Origin: an uncultured bacterium | Lineage (GTDB): Bacteria > Bipolaricaulota > Bipolaricaulia > RBG-16-55-9 > DRJF01 | Direction of reading: 5' to 3' | NCBI GenBank assembly: GCA_913053845.1 | Contig: CAJXGD010000008.1 | Span: 1-62,125 of the forward strand | DNA: 62,125 nt | Shown here: positions 19,720 to 28,438 of the stretch, piece by piece | Layout of the letters: each line of letters starts with the position of its first letter | Position numbering within the stretch: the stretch's first letter is position 1 | Translations under genes and position numbers: made by a program | The notes under the pieces: model-generated | The model's database searches: none | Seen by the model: the letters and a program-made list of their open reading frames with translations, nothing else | What the model was told of the DNA's origin: nothing

Positions 19720-21063
19720 ATGACTGGATTTAAAGAACTCAAGGGAGACCGTTTAACGCGTCGAACGTTTCTCAAGGGCGTGGGCGTGGCCGGAGGATTA
19801 TTAGCCCTCGCGGGACCTTTGTCCTTCCGCGCCCTCGGTGCGACACCACCTACCATCCCTGTCGGGAGTCTGCTGGCCTTTACCGGTGCCTTGGCTGAGA
19901 TGGGGCCGGCAATGCAGAAAGGTGGGGACCTGGCCGCTGCCGACATCAACAGTGCCGCCCAGGAGGTCTTTGGCGGTCCGATCATCAAGTTGATCCAGGA
20001 AGATTCTGGGACCGCCTCGTCCGTAGCGGTTGACGCGGCACGTAAGCTGGTAAGTGTAAACCGCGTCCCCGCCATCGTGGGTGCGTTGTCCAGTGGGGTG
20101 TCGATTGCTGTCGCTGAATCTGTCACAATCCCTGACGAGGTTCTGCAGGTTTCCCCTGCTAGTACTTCACCCCTGATCAGCATTCTGCCCGCGGACAAGG
20201 GCCATGATTTCTTGTTCCGCACCGTCGCTTCCGACGCCCTGCAGGGTGTGGTGGCTGCTCAGCTTGCAGCGGGGAAGATCTTCAACGACTACAAGTTCAA
20301 GACCGCATCCACGATCTACGTAAACAACCCCTACGGTCAAGGGCTTTCCAACGTCTTCTCCCGCTCCTTCCAGCTGCGAGGCGGTATCATTGAGGCCCAG
20401 GTGCCTCACCCTGATACGGTTCAACCCACCTACACTGCCGAGCTGGCCTTGGCCCTGGCCAACAAGCCGGAGGTTCTCCTGGTCGTTAGCTATCCTGGAC
20501 ACGCGGGCATCTTCTTGAAGGAATCCCGGGACATCTTTAACTACACCAGTTGGCAGTTCACGGATGGCACGAAGTCGCTAGACCTCGTCAAGGACCTCGG
20601 GGCCAAGGCGCTCGCGGGGAAGTACGGTACGGCACCGGGCGCGGATCCGAATTGGCCAGGCTTCGAGAAGCTGGTGGCAGAGCATCAGGCAAAATACGGC
20701 ACGAAGATAACGCTGCCCTACGTGGACACCACCTACGATGCCGTGGCTGCTGTTGGACTCGCCATCGGCAAGGTGATCGCCGGTGGCATCACTGATCCAG
20801 CGAAGATCACGGGGACGGTCGTGCGCAATGCGTTGCGCCCCGTTTCCGATCCGCCGGGGACAGTCGTAGGCGTCGGTGCTTTCAAGCAGGCCTTCCAGCT
20901 TCTCAAGGCCGGCACGGACATCAACTATTCAGGCGCGGCAGGAAGCGTTGATTTCGACGGGAACGGGGATGTTATCACACCGATGGGCATCTGGGAGTAC
21001 ACCGCCCAGGGTACGATCAAGAGCGTGGAAATCAGGACGGCTAAGCAGATCCCGCAAGAGTAG
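19720..21063 (+). CDS. Branched-chain amino-acid-type ABC substrate-binding protein
   Basis: 447 residues. A twin-arginine signal (LTRRTFLKGVGVAGGLLALAGP, cleavage near residue 40) sends the folded protein across the membrane. The mature part has the periplasmic-binding type I (LivJ/AmiC) layout: IPVGSLLAFTGALAEMGPAMQKGGDLAAADIN, then the SSGVSIAVAESV and YVNNPYGQGLSNVF regions. Strong AAAGGAGG ribosome site. The ABC permeases and ATPases lie convergently just downstream, so this is the receptor for that importer. The substrate may be an amino acid, amide or urea-like compound; sequence alone does not decide. Confidence 0.9.
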   Translation: MTGFKELKGDRLTRRTFLKGVGVAGGLLALAGPLSFRALGATPPTIPVGSLLAFTGALAEMGPAMQKGGDLAAADINSAAQEVFGGPIIKLIQEDSGTASSVAVDAARKLVSVNRVPAIVGALSSGVSIAVAESVTIPDEVLQVSPASTSPLISILPADKGHDFLFRTVASDALQGVVAAQLAAGKIFNDYKFKTASTIYVNNPYGQGLSNVFSRSFQLRGGIIEAQVPHPDTVQPTYTAELALALANKPEVLLVVSYPGHAGIFLKESRDIFNYTSWQFTDGTKSLDLVKDLGAKALAGKYGTAPGADPNWPGFEKLVAEHQAKYGTKITLPYVDTTYDAVAAVGLAIGKVIAGGITDPAKITGTVVRNALRPVSDPPGTVVGVGAFKQAFQLLKAGTDINYSGAAGSVDFDGNGDVITPMGIWEYTAQGTIKSVEIRTAKQIPQE

Positions 21064-21091
21064 AGTAAGCTTTAGTACGAAGCAGTTGAGT

Positions 21092-21129
21092 GGGGCCCTT
21101 GGAGAAGAGAGGGCCCCTTCTCTTTTGCC
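21092..21129. terminator. Rho-independent terminator between convergent genes
   Basis: GGGGCCCT (21092-21099), 10-base loop, AGGGCCCC (21110-21117), then TTCTCTTTT. It terminates the binding-protein transcript; on the other strand it lies just past livM with no U tract. Confidence 0.8.
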
Positions 21130-21174
21130 TTGTTTGGCACTCTACCTAGCGTGAAACCGGTAGAGGAGTTGCGA

Positions 21175-22368
21175 CTATTTTTCAATAAACTGAGAGACTT
21201 GTTTTTCCTCTCCTAAGAGCCCCTGAGGCCGGAAGAGCAAGATCAGCTCCAAGAGCACTGCAATCAGCAGGTAGCGCAGGTAGGGGCTGCGCGAGGGCAA
21301 ACTTGGAGAGATGGCTGCCAAGACGGGCTGGAGCCAGTCGGTCAAGAAGGCCGTCCCGGCCCAGACCCCCCAGATGGCAAAGGCCCCTAGGATGGCCCCC
21401 TTGTTATTGCCGGTACCCCCCAGCACGAGCATCACCCAGATGATGAAGGTCCCGTAGAGCGGGGTGAACTGCGTATAGTCGATGGAGACCATATAATGAG
21501 CGTAGAGTCCTCCTCCGATCCCCATGATCATGCTGCCGACGATGAACGCCTGCATCTTGAAGGCAAAGACATCCTTGCCGCTCATGGCGGTTGAGGTTTC
21601 CTCCTCACGGATGGCCCTGAGGACCCTGCCCCAAGGGGAGCGAATCGCTCGCTCCATCACCAAATAGATGATCACGACAAATAGAACAACGATGGCCAGA
21701 TAGATATAGGGGTAATCGCGTGGGGTGAGGGGGGATAGGATCATTTGCAGCGACGCAGGCAGCCAATCGCAGCTAGGGCTTTGCACCAGACAGTGGAGCG
21801 GTTGAGGGATGCCTTGCAGGGGCTGAGGGCCGTTGGCCAGCCAACGCTCGTTTTGGAAGATCAAGCGAATGATCTCTGCAATGCCGATGGTGGCGATAGC
21901 CAGATAATCCTCACGCAACCTGAGGGTGGGGATGCCGACGAGCAGGGCGATGACCCCTGAGACGACCGCTGCTGCCAAGATTCCCACTAGGAAGGGCATC
22001 TGCAGACCGAAGGCTTGCTGGCTATAGAGCGCCAGGATACCAGTAGGCATAGCAGTGGAGAAGAGAGCCGCTGTATAGGCTCCAACGGCGAAGAAAGCGG
22101 CAATACCAAAATTGATCAACCCGCTGGAGCCCCAGTGCACATTGAGTCCCAGGCTGAGGACCGCGAAGATGGAGGCCATGATGGCAAAGGAAACGAGATA
22201 AGCCATGATCCCTGGGGGCAGCAGCCAGACGAGAAACACTGCCACTGCAATGCCAGCGAAGATTCCCAAGAGAAGCCGCCACATTCGCGTTAAGGGGATA
22301 AAGCGCGCTGCCAGTATGGCGAGCGGGATTGCGATAAATAAGGCCTTTAACCACATCCGAGAATCCAT
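21175..22368 (-). CDS. livM: Branched-chain amino-acid ABC permease (LivM type)
   Basis: 397 residues from ATG 22368, chosen because GGAGG precedes it by 5 bases and an upstream ATG at 22422 lies within livH. About ten membrane helices. GLNVHWGSSGLINFGIAAFFAVGAYTAAL and the EAA-like AIREEETSTAMSGKDVFAFKMQAFIVG match LivM, and the C-terminal RPQGLLGEEK is typical. It partners LivH in the membrane channel. It begins one base after the livH stop. Confidence 0.92.
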   Translation of the reverse strand: MDSRMWLKALFIAIPLAILAARFIPLTRMWRLLLGIFAGIAVAVFLVWLLPPGIMAYLVSFAIMASIFAVLSLGLNVHWGSSGLINFGIAAFFAVGAYTAALFSTAMPTGILALYSQQAFGLQMPFLVGILAAAVVSGVIALLVGIPTLRLREDYLAIATIGIAEIIRLIFQNERWLANGPQPLQGIPQPLHCLVQSPSCDWLPASLQMILSPLTPRDYPYIYLAIVVLFVVIIYLVMERAIRSPWGRVLRAIREEETSTAMSGKDVFAFKMQAFIVGSMIMGIGGGLYAHYMVSIDYTQFTPLYGTFIIWVMLVLGGTGNNKGAILGAFAIWGVWAGTAFLTDWLQPVLAAISPSLPSRSPYLRYLLIAVLLELILLFRPQGLLGEEKQVSQFIEK

Positions 22369-22369
22369 C

Positions 22370-23509
22370 TCAACCTCCAGCCTTCCCAAAGATCCCCTGG
22401 GGGCGGACCAAAAGCACCACAATCATGATGAAGAAGGCCACGCCGGACGCATAAGCAGGGTTGATAAAGGCCGTTGAGGTCTGCTCGACGATGCCGATGA
22501 TCAGTCCCCCTACCAACGCGCCATAAGGGTTGCCGATGCTCCCCAAGATCACCGCGGCGAACATCGGGAGGAGCAGCTCCCAGCCCATCGCCGGACGCAG
22601 CTGCGCACTCAGGCCCAGCAGCACCCCGGCGGCCCCGGCAAGTGCTCCCGAGATCATCCAGGTCCAAGAGACAACCTGTTCGGTGTTGATACCGCTTACC
22701 TTGGATAACTCCAGGTTATCGGCGGTTGCCCGCATGGCTTTACCCATCTTGGTCTTCTCCAGCAGGAGATAGACGCAGACGATCAAGACCAGGGTTAGCC
22801 CTAAGATGAAGAACTGATAGGCTTGGACACGTATCCCTAAGGGTAGTTGCATCGCCGGGCGCTCCCGACCTAGATAATAAAAATAAAAGTCGGCTCCCCA
22901 GACTATATAGATCAAGCTCCTGACGAAAAAAGCTGCTCCTAGCGAAGCCATTTCCAGGATTACCAGGGAACCGTGTCTAGCTCTCAAGGGACGGTAAATC
23001 ACGCGATCAATCCCAATGGCCACCAGACCGGTGATCGGCATGGCTAAGAGCAGGGCGACTAGGAATCCCCATCCGAAGGAGAAGGGAGCGAGCGGTGTAC
23101 TCTGTCGCAGCAGCGCCAATAATGCGAAGGCAGCATAGGCCCCCACAGTCATCAGGTCTCCATGGCAGAAATTGGCAAATCTCAATACCCCGTAGGCTAA
23201 AGAGAGACCAATGCTCCCCAAGGCTATGATGCTTCCCAGCATCACTCCCCAAACGATGAGCGCAGGCAACCTTTGAACGGCCGCCCAATTAGTCTGAGCT
23301 GCCCACCAGAGCAGGGCGATCAACCCCAGAAGCGCTAGGGTCAGCACGATCGGGTTCTTCAATAGAGCCACTACTCGCCGGTCGAACCGACGCTGCGCTC
23401 GCTGTACGCCCTCTACCAGTACCAGGGTTTCAGGTGATCCACCGCCCGAAGGATCCAGTTCCATCGACTCCCTAGGAGTTCTCTTGCTCGGATCATTTGG
23501 CCTGTCCAT
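22370..23509 (-). CDS. livH: Branched-chain amino-acid ABC permease (LivH type)
   Basis: 379 residues, longer than the usual 290-300 because of an N-terminal cytoplasmic stretch of about 50 residues (MDRPNDPSKRTPRESMEL...) before the first helix; a later start cannot be excluded. GSIGLSLAYGVLRFANFCHGDLMTVGAYAAF and the RATADNLELSKVSGIN loop with the following ABC-contact helix are diagnostic. It ends RPQGIFGKAGG. Co-transcribed with the two ATPases upstream. Confidence 0.9.
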   Translation of the reverse strand: MDRPNDPSKRTPRESMELDPSGGGSPETLVLVEGVQRAQRRFDRRVVALLKNPIVLTLALLGLIALLWWAAQTNWAAVQRLPALIVWGVMLGSIIALGSIGLSLAYGVLRFANFCHGDLMTVGAYAAFALLALLRQSTPLAPFSFGWGFLVALLLAMPITGLVAIGIDRVIYRPLRARHGSLVILEMASLGAAFFVRSLIYIVWGADFYFYYLGRERPAMQLPLGIRVQAYQFFILGLTLVLIVCVYLLLEKTKMGKAMRATADNLELSKVSGINTEQVVSWTWMISGALAGAAGVLLGLSAQLRPAMGWELLLPMFAAVILGSIGNPYGALVGGLIIGIVEQTSTAFINPAYASGVAFFIMIVVLLVRPQGIFGKAGG

Positions 23510-23512
23510 GGA

Positions 23513-24217
23513 TCACCCTCCCAAATAGAGCCGGCCGACTTCGGGGTTGTCCAAGAGCTCTTTTCCCGTTCCTGTAAAGCGGTTTCTCCCACTGGCCAGG
23601 ACGTATCCCCGATGGGCCAGTTTTAAGGACTGCTTAGCGTTCTGCTCTACCATGATGATGGACACGCCCGTCCGGTTGATCTCCGAGATGCGCTCGAAGA
23701 TCCCGCCCACCAGCTTCGGAGCGAGGCCGGCCGAGGGTTCATCAAGTATCAAGACCTGGGGGTCGAGCATCAAGGCCCGGCCCATGGCGACCATCTGCCG
23801 CTGGCCGCCTGACATCTTGCCCACCCGGCGCCCTCGGAGCTCTCGGAGAGGAGGAAAGAGCTGATAGATTTTCTCTTTACGTGCAGTAAGATCCTCACTG
23901 AGAATGAAGGCCCCCATCTCTAGGTTCTCTTCCGCCGTGAGCGAGGGGAAGATGTTCTCTACCTGGGGCACGTAAGAGAGCCCTAGGTGCACAAGGCGGT
24001 CGGGGCTAAGGTGGGTAATCTCTTTCCCCTTTAAGACAATCTGTCCGGATTGGATCTTGAGTAATCCGAAGATCGCCTTCATCAAAGTCGACTTCCCCGC
24101 TCCGTTAGGTCCGATGATCGCAATGATCTCCCCCACTTGGAGATCCAAACAGACCTCGTGCAGGATCTCCATCTCGCCATATCCGGTGACGATCCCTCGG
24201 ACCTCCAAGAGGTTCAT
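23513..24217 (-). CDS. livF: Branched-chain amino-acid ABC ATPase (LivF type)
   Basis: 234 residues: Walker A GPNGAGKST, signature MSGGQRQMVAMGRAL, Walker B VLILDEPSAGL and the H-loop replaced by a Gln-containing MVEQN as in LivF. It powers the importer with LivG. It overlaps livG by 4 bases. Confidence 0.93.
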   Translation of the reverse strand: MNLLEVRGIVTGYGEMEILHEVCLDLQVGEIIAIIGPNGAGKSTLMKAIFGLLKIQSGQIVLKGKEITHLSPDRLVHLGLSYVPQVENIFPSLTAEENLEMGAFILSEDLTARKEKIYQLFPPLRELRGRRVGKMSGGQRQMVAMGRALMLDPQVLILDEPSAGLAPKLVGGIFERISEINRTGVSIIMVEQNAKQSLKLAHRGYVLASGRNRFTGTGKELLDNPEVGRLYLGG

Positions 24218-25032
24218 CGATACTGTCCTCCCAAATAGGCTTCCAATACCCGGTCATCGCTGCGAACCTGCTCGGGCCGGCCCTCCATGAGCACCCGGCC
24301 TTCGCTCATCACGACCACCGGGTTGCAGAGGTTCATGACGAGGTTCATATCGTGTTCGATAAGTAGGAAGGTTACCCCGTGTTCGTGGCAGAGTTGCGTG
24401 ATGTACTGGGTGAGCTGTCTCATCAGGGTGGGGTTGACTCCGGCGCCCGGCTCATCGAGGAGGATCATCTCTGGATCAGCCATCATGGTCCGAGCTAACT
24501 CTAGCAGCTTCTTTTGACCGCCGGAGAGGTTCCCGGCGTACTCGTCTTTGAGGTGGATAAAACCGACGAATTCCAGTATTCCTAGGGCCTTGTCACGGAT
24601 CTCACCCTCCTGGTGACGCACCCTCCTGGGGCGGAACCAGGGATTCCAGAGTCGCTCGCCCAGCTGACCTGGGGGCACCAACATCAGGTTCTCCAAGACG
24701 GTCATGCTCTTGTGTTCACGCGGGATTTGGAAGGTTCGGCAGATCCCCTTGTGAAAGATCTTATGAGGGGGCAGAGCAGTGATCTCCTCACCCTTGAAGT
24801 AGACCTTCCCCTCATCTGGTTTATAGAAACCGGAGATCAGATTGAAGAGGGTTGTCTTGCCGGCGCCGTTGGGGCCGATCAAGCCGGTAATCGTCTGAGG
24901 GCTCACTGAGAAGGAGCAGTGATTGACGGCGCGCACGCCCCCGAAGTCCTTGACGATTTCCTGGATGTCCAACAAGGCTTGCATAGGGGTACCCGACTTG
25001 GATTTCTGCGGCTCAGACGCAACAACCTGCAT
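24214..25032 (-). CDS. livG: Branched-chain amino-acid ABC ATPase (LivG type)
   Basis: 272 residues. Walker A GPNGAGKTT, the long LivG insertion (LVPPGQLGERLWNPWFRPRRVRHQE), signature NLSGGQKKLLELARTMM, Walker B MILLDEPGAGV, H-loop LLIEHDMNLVM. A start at Met17 (MQALLDIQEIVKDFGG) would remove a non-conserved N-terminus and is possible. It is the first gene of the minus-strand importer operon; the 200-base gap upstream holds its promoter and the MITE. Confidence 0.93.
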   Translation of the reverse strand: MQVVASEPQKSKSGTPMQALLDIQEIVKDFGGVRAVNHCSFSVSPQTITGLIGPNGAGKTTLFNLISGFYKPDEGKVYFKGEEITALPPHKIFHKGICRTFQIPREHKSMTVLENLMLVPPGQLGERLWNPWFRPRRVRHQEGEIRDKALGILEFVGFIHLKDEYAGNLSGGQKKLLELARTMMADPEMILLDEPGAGVNPTLMRQLTQYITQLCHEHGVTFLLIEHDMNLVMNLCNPVVVMSEGRVLMEGRPEQVRSDDRVLEAYLGGQYR

Positions 25033-25138
25033 GAGGTCACCACCTACCTGCCTTTTTTATGGGGGTGATTATAATGCCCGGGAACGTCAAAGTCAATCGG
25101 GAGAGTTGGAGAGACCTGGTTCTGTAGAAATCCTCTAA

Positions 25139-25217
25139 GAGGGTGTGTGGAAAGTGGTCATATGGGGTATACTTTGCGCCATTCGCGCCAACGCGGAATG
25201 ATTTTCTACGCACCCTC
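25139..25217. mobile_element. 79-bp MITE with TAA duplication
   Basis: Imperfect terminal inverted repeats start GAGGGTGTGTGGAAA and end TTTTCTACGCACCCTC. Both ends are flanked by TAA (25136-25138 and 25218-25220), a 3-bp target duplication like that of some IS5-family elements. No coding capacity. The bases 25123-25136 just outside match, inverted, the end of the transposase remnant at 472-485. Its right end abuts the thioesterase promoter. Confidence 0.7.
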
Positions 25218-25224
25218 TAAGTGG

Positions 25225-25230
25225 TATAAT
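25225..25230 (+). promoter_or_regulatory. Thioesterase -10 box, leaderless type
   Basis: TATAAT ends 5 bases before ATG 25236, so transcription would begin at or next to the start codon, as for dnaB. The -35 position (25202-25207, TTTTCT) falls in the right terminus of the MITE. Confidence 0.6.
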
Positions 25231-25235
25231 CTGTC

Positions 25236-25721
25236 ATGCAAAGCTCAATCATGGACACTGTTAAGGCCATCTCGCGCCGAACTGAAGACTATCGCTTCAG
25301 TACCCGCCTGCGGGTGCGCTTCGCCGAGACCGACACGCAGGGGGTGGCTCATCACGCCAGTTTTCTCGTCTACATGGAGGCGGCGCGGGTGGCCTACTTC
25401 CGCGCTCTGGGCTGGGATTTTGCCCAGGTGCGCCGGGAGAGTGGCCTGGATATCGTCATCGCCCAAGCAGGCTGTCGCTATTTGTCGCCGGCCGCCTTCG
25501 ACGATGAGCTGGAGATTGGGGTGCGGGCTTCAGAGGTCAAGCGGGCCAGTTTTCAGTTCGACTATCTTGTCCGCCAGGTCACCACCCGGCGGGCAGTTGC
25601 ACTGGGCCGCACGCTGCAAGTGATGGTAGACGGGCAGAGCCGCCGTCCCTGTGCCCTCCAGCCGGAGCTGCGCCAGGCGTTGCTCCAATTTGAGTGCCAG
25701 TCTTCTCTAAAGCCAAAATGA
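25236..25721 (+). CDS. Acyl-CoA thioesterase, 4-hydroxybenzoyl-CoA/YbgC type
   Basis: 161 residues, a single hotdog domain. The active-site segment RFAETDTQGVAHHASFLVYMEAAR matches the YbgC/4-HBT family, with the catalytic Asp in ETD, and LSPAAFDDELEIGVRASEVKRASFQFDY follows. It hydrolyses short or medium acyl-CoA thioesters in the cytoplasm. Start 25236 is taken from the adjacent -10 box; ATG 25251 would also keep the whole domain. Stands alone, not tied to a Tol-Pal operon. Confidence 0.88.
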   Translation: MQSSIMDTVKAISRRTEDYRFSTRLRVRFAETDTQGVAHHASFLVYMEAARVAYFRALGWDFAQVRRESGLDIVIAQAGCRYLSPAAFDDELEIGVRASEVKRASFQFDYLVRQVTTRRAVALGRTLQVMVDGQSRRPCALQPELRQALLQFECQSSLKPK

Positions 25722-25840
25722 CCTTGCCTAACCGGAACGGAGCTGAGAATGAGGGGAAGAAGCGAAAGAGCCTAGCCTTCCTTTTCTGCAACAGTTGGGC
25801 ATATGCTGAAGACCACCTCGGTGCTCAGGCTCATCCTGCC

Positions 25841-25886
25841 TGAGACAACTCTCCTACTTGACAGAGGACTAAGCTTGTGCTATAAC
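25841..25886 (+). promoter_or_regulatory. Promoter of unknown gene, sharing upstream block
   Basis: TTGACA (25858-25863), 17 bases, TATAAC (25881-25886), preceded by TGAGACAACTCTC (25841-25853), the same 13-mer found at 19555-19567. GTGCTATA around the -10 is shared too, so the two regions look like copies of one promoter. Confidence 0.75.
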
Positions 25887-25925
25887 TTAGGCATGATATA
25901 AAAGGATATGGAGGTGTATAGTAAA

Positions 25926-26423
25926 ATGAAGGGGAAAGATGTAGAGAAAAAAGAAGAGGGGATTTTGGAGGAGAAGAAAGAAACCACATATGACCCTGCG
26001 AATGTGTGGCTTTTTACCTCTATATCCGCTCAGGACAAGTATAGGCGAGAGGGAAAACTGGATGAACTCGAGCGGGACATCCGCAATTCTTCGATGGGTG
26101 GCAAACCTTGGAGACCTGAAGATATAGAATATTTGAAAGAGATCCAAAGGTTAGTGGACAAAGGGATAATTGAAGAAGAAGCCTCAAGATGGGCGATTAG
26201 TCCATTTCCTCCAGTCTATAAAGCTCTTCGTTCTGGGGAGATGACGATAGGCGGTCAAATATACAGTTTAAAAAAAGGTCAACAGCTTGTCTTTCAGTGT
26301 AGAATGGAACGGGAAAAAAGGGGATCACCTGCGCCTGTGCTCATAGGCGAATTTACTCCGGCGGAGAGAGACCGATATTGCGGAGATATGTCAGGTATGG
26401 GGAAAATGGATGAGAGGAAATAG
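25926..26423 (+). CDS. Hypothetical cytoplasmic protein
   Basis: 165 residues from ATG 25926, which has GGAGGTG about 10 bases upstream; ATG 25908 in frame lacks one. I do not recognise the family. The first 25 residues are Lys/Glu-rich (KGKDVEKKEEGILEEKKE). The rest is mixed and soluble, with no signal or membrane segment. It includes GGKPWRPEDIEYLKEIQRLVDKGIIEEE and ends Met/Gly-rich. Codon use is clearly more AT-rich than its neighbours, so it may be acquired. It has its own strong promoter. Confidence 0.75.
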   Translation: MKGKDVEKKEEGILEEKKETTYDPANVWLFTSISAQDKYRREGKLDELERDIRNSSMGGKPWRPEDIEYLKEIQRLVDKGIIEEEASRWAISPFPPVYKALRSGEMTIGGQIYSLKKGQQLVFQCRMEREKRGSPAPVLIGEFTPAERDRYCGDMSGMGKMDERK

Positions 26424-26439
26424 GCAGGTGTAATTAGAA

Positions 26440-26765
26440 AGAGGCGTTGCTGAGCTTCGGGCGCAAGCTGATGATTGACGGCAGCAACAACAACATCACG
26501 ATCAGCGGGAAAAACAAAGCCGGTCAGGCTGATACCCGGCAGCAGCAGCACCAACATCACCCCACATTGAGCGCCACATAATTCAGCATCAAAGTGGTGA
26601 GGATCTCATTGGTGGCAAACTTGACCTTGAGCAGGGCGGGGATTAGCGCGTAGAGCCCGGCAGCGAGGGTCCAGACCAAGGTCTGGGGATCGCCTGGAGG
26701 CCATATTCCTCGCCCAGCTTGCGGATGGCCGCGGCGGCTCGGTGCAGGTTGACGATTGGCCTTTG
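26440..26765 (-). pseudogene. Decayed nucleoside (BMP-type) ABC transporter remnants
   Basis: On the minus strand, 26765-26690 encodes IVNLHRAAAAIRKLGEEYGLQ, resembling the C-terminus of a YufO-type ATPase. In another frame, 26690-26560 encodes WTLAAGLYALIPALLKVKFATNEILTTLMLNYVALNVG and a stop, the hallmark of YufP-type nucleoside permeases. After that, 26530-26440 holds a hydrophobic scrap (PLIVMLLLLPSIISLRPKLSNA) of uncertain origin. These joined fragments have no intact gene. They sit at the end of the purine operon, where a purine-nucleoside importer would be expected. Confidence 0.65.
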
Positions 26766-26769
26766 TAAA

Positions 26770-27375
26770 CTACTGGGGCTCCAGCAGTCGCCGGTAATCC
26801 TCCTCGGTATCCACATCCAGTTGAGTAGCGCCGTTTTGGAGGGGAATCTTGAGCGCCTCAGACCAATATCTCTGCGCCAGGCCCCAGCCGCTGCGGTCGC
26901 CGCGCAGCCGCGCCAGTTCACCGAGCAGCTCCCTGGAGAAGGCGACCGGATGCCCCTTGTGCCCCTGATAAACGGGAAAGCAGATTCTCGCTTCGCTCCG
27001 GAGAAAATTCTCTCTTACTAAGTCTATTAAGTGTGAGCTCATCAGTGGCATGTCCCCCAGCAGGAAGAGCGCGCCATGGGCCTCGGTCGGGAGCGCTCCG
27101 ATGGCCAGCCTGACCGAGGAGGCCCGGCCTGAGCACCACCGTTGATTGTGCAAGACTTCCAGCTTGGGATCATCTCTCAGGCTCTCCAGTGCTGCCAGCA
27201 GGCGCTCGCCCTGATAGCCGACGACAAGCAAGATCGGCGCCAGTCGTGAGTTCAGAGCCGCCTGTAGGGCATGGCAGATCAGCGGGCGGTCTCGCCAGGG
27301 CAGCAGCAGCTTGTTGCCACCCGCAAAGCGACTCCCCGCACCGGCAGCGAGGATCACTCCGGGCAGAATGTTCAT
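26770..27375 (-). CDS. mocA: Molybdenum-cofactor nucleotidyltransferase (MocA/YgfJ type)
   Basis: 201 residues of the MobA-like NTP-transferase family: GVILAAGAGSRFAGGNKLLLPW (nucleotide loop), DDPKLEVLHNQRWCSGRASSVRLAI and FLLGDMPLMSS (metal-binding Asp). It adds CMP to molybdopterin to make the cytosine dinucleotide form used by bacterial xanthine-dehydrogenase-type enzymes. It lies 18 bases after the carbamoyltransferase and is the last intact gene of the operon, matching the MoCo enzyme at 47.5 kb. Confidence 0.88.
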   Translation of the reverse strand: MNILPGVILAAGAGSRFAGGNKLLLPWRDRPLICHALQAALNSRLAPILLVVGYQGERLLAALESLRDDPKLEVLHNQRWCSGRASSVRLAIGALPTEAHGALFLLGDMPLMSSHLIDLVRENFLRSEARICFPVYQGHKGHPVAFSRELLGELARLRGDRSGWGLAQRYWSEALKIPLQNGATQLDVDTEEDYRRLLEPQ

Positions 27376-27393
27376 ATGCCTATTAGCTCAAAT

Positions 27394-28419
27394 TTAGACC
27401 CGCCCGCCCATGGTCAGAGCCAGCAGCGCCTTCTGCACGTGGAGGCGATTTTCCGCCTGATCATAGATGAACGATAGCTCCGGATCGTCGCAGACCTGTG
27501 AGTCAACCTCGTTGCCGCGATCAACCGGCATGCAATGGAGCAGATAGCCCGGATTGGCCAACCGGCGCTGGCGCTCCTGCGTATAGCGCCAGTCCTGGTG
27601 CTGCTGGGCCAACTTGAGCTCCGCTTCCTTGCCCTGCTCGTAGCGACGGCCGCTGTACCAGTTGCGCGGGAAGACCACCGTCGCCCCCTCCAGCGCCTGA
27701 TCCAGCTCATGAACTATCTGGAACGATCCGCCGGAGCGGCCGGCCAGGGCTTGGCACTGCTCCAGCACCTGGGGGTCCAGCCCGTACTCCGGCGGATGGG
27801 CCACCACGACATCCATGCCGTAGAGCGAAGAGATCAGCGCCGTGCCCTGCACCGAGCAGCGGCCGCGAACCCAAGGGGAGTAGACCCAGGTGATCACGAT
27901 CTTCTTGCCCCGAACCTCGCCGAGCTTCTCCTTCATGGTAAAGATATCGGTGAGTGACTGACAGGGATGATAGATGTCGGAGGCCATATTGATCACCGGC
28001 ACCTCGGCATATTCGGCGATCCTGCGCATGATCTCGTCCCCTTGGCCATAATAGCCGATCTGGTCGTCGAGCAGGCGGATGCCGATCCCATCGCCGAAGC
28101 GGGCCATCACCTTGGCCGTGTCTTTGATCGACTCGCCAGCACCCGGCTTTTCCTCCAGTGAGATGCGCATCGTCTGCGGGTTCAAGAACTGGGCGTGTCC
28201 GCCGAGCTGGGTCATCGCCGCCTCAAACGACTGACGGGTCCTGGTCGAGCCACTGAAGAAGAGCATCAAAAAGGTCTTATATGCCAGATAAGGCGTCGGC
28301 TGGCCGCTATAGTAAAGCCCTTTCATCTGCTCGGTCAATTTGAGCACACTATCGAACTCTTCTTTGCTCCAGTCGGTCTCCGCGACCAGGCTCCGATTCT
28401 TCAAGTTAAAATAGCTCAT
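27394..28419 (-). CDS. ygeW: YgeW-like carbamoyltransferase
   Basis: 341 residues. Aspartate/ornithine carbamoyltransferase fold with the carbamoyl-phosphate loop SGSTRTRQSFEAAM, DIYHPCQSLTD and LLHCMPVDRGNEV. KIVITWVYSPWVRGRCSVQG and YGMDVVVAHPPEYGLDP resemble E. coli YgeW, a purine-catabolism carbamoyltransferase of unusual knotted type. The second-substrate region differs from OTC, so the acceptor is not ornithine by inspection. It is adjacent to a second carbamoyltransferase and to carbamate kinase. Confidence 0.82.
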   Translation of the reverse strand: MSYFNLKNRSLVAETDWSKEEFDSVLKLTEQMKGLYYSGQPTPYLAYKTFLMLFFSGSTRTRQSFEAAMTQLGGHAQFLNPQTMRISLEEKPGAGESIKDTAKVMARFGDGIGIRLLDDQIGYYGQGDEIMRRIAEYAEVPVINMASDIYHPCQSLTDIFTMKEKLGEVRGKKIVITWVYSPWVRGRCSVQGTALISSLYGMDVVVAHPPEYGLDPQVLEQCQALAGRSGGSFQIVHELDQALEGATVVFPRNWYSGRRYEQGKEAELKLAQQHQDWRYTQERQRRLANPGYLLHCMPVDRGNEVDSQVCDDPELSFIYDQAENRLHVQKALLALTMGGRV

Positions 28420-28438
28420 AGTTTATCTCCCTCGTTTA

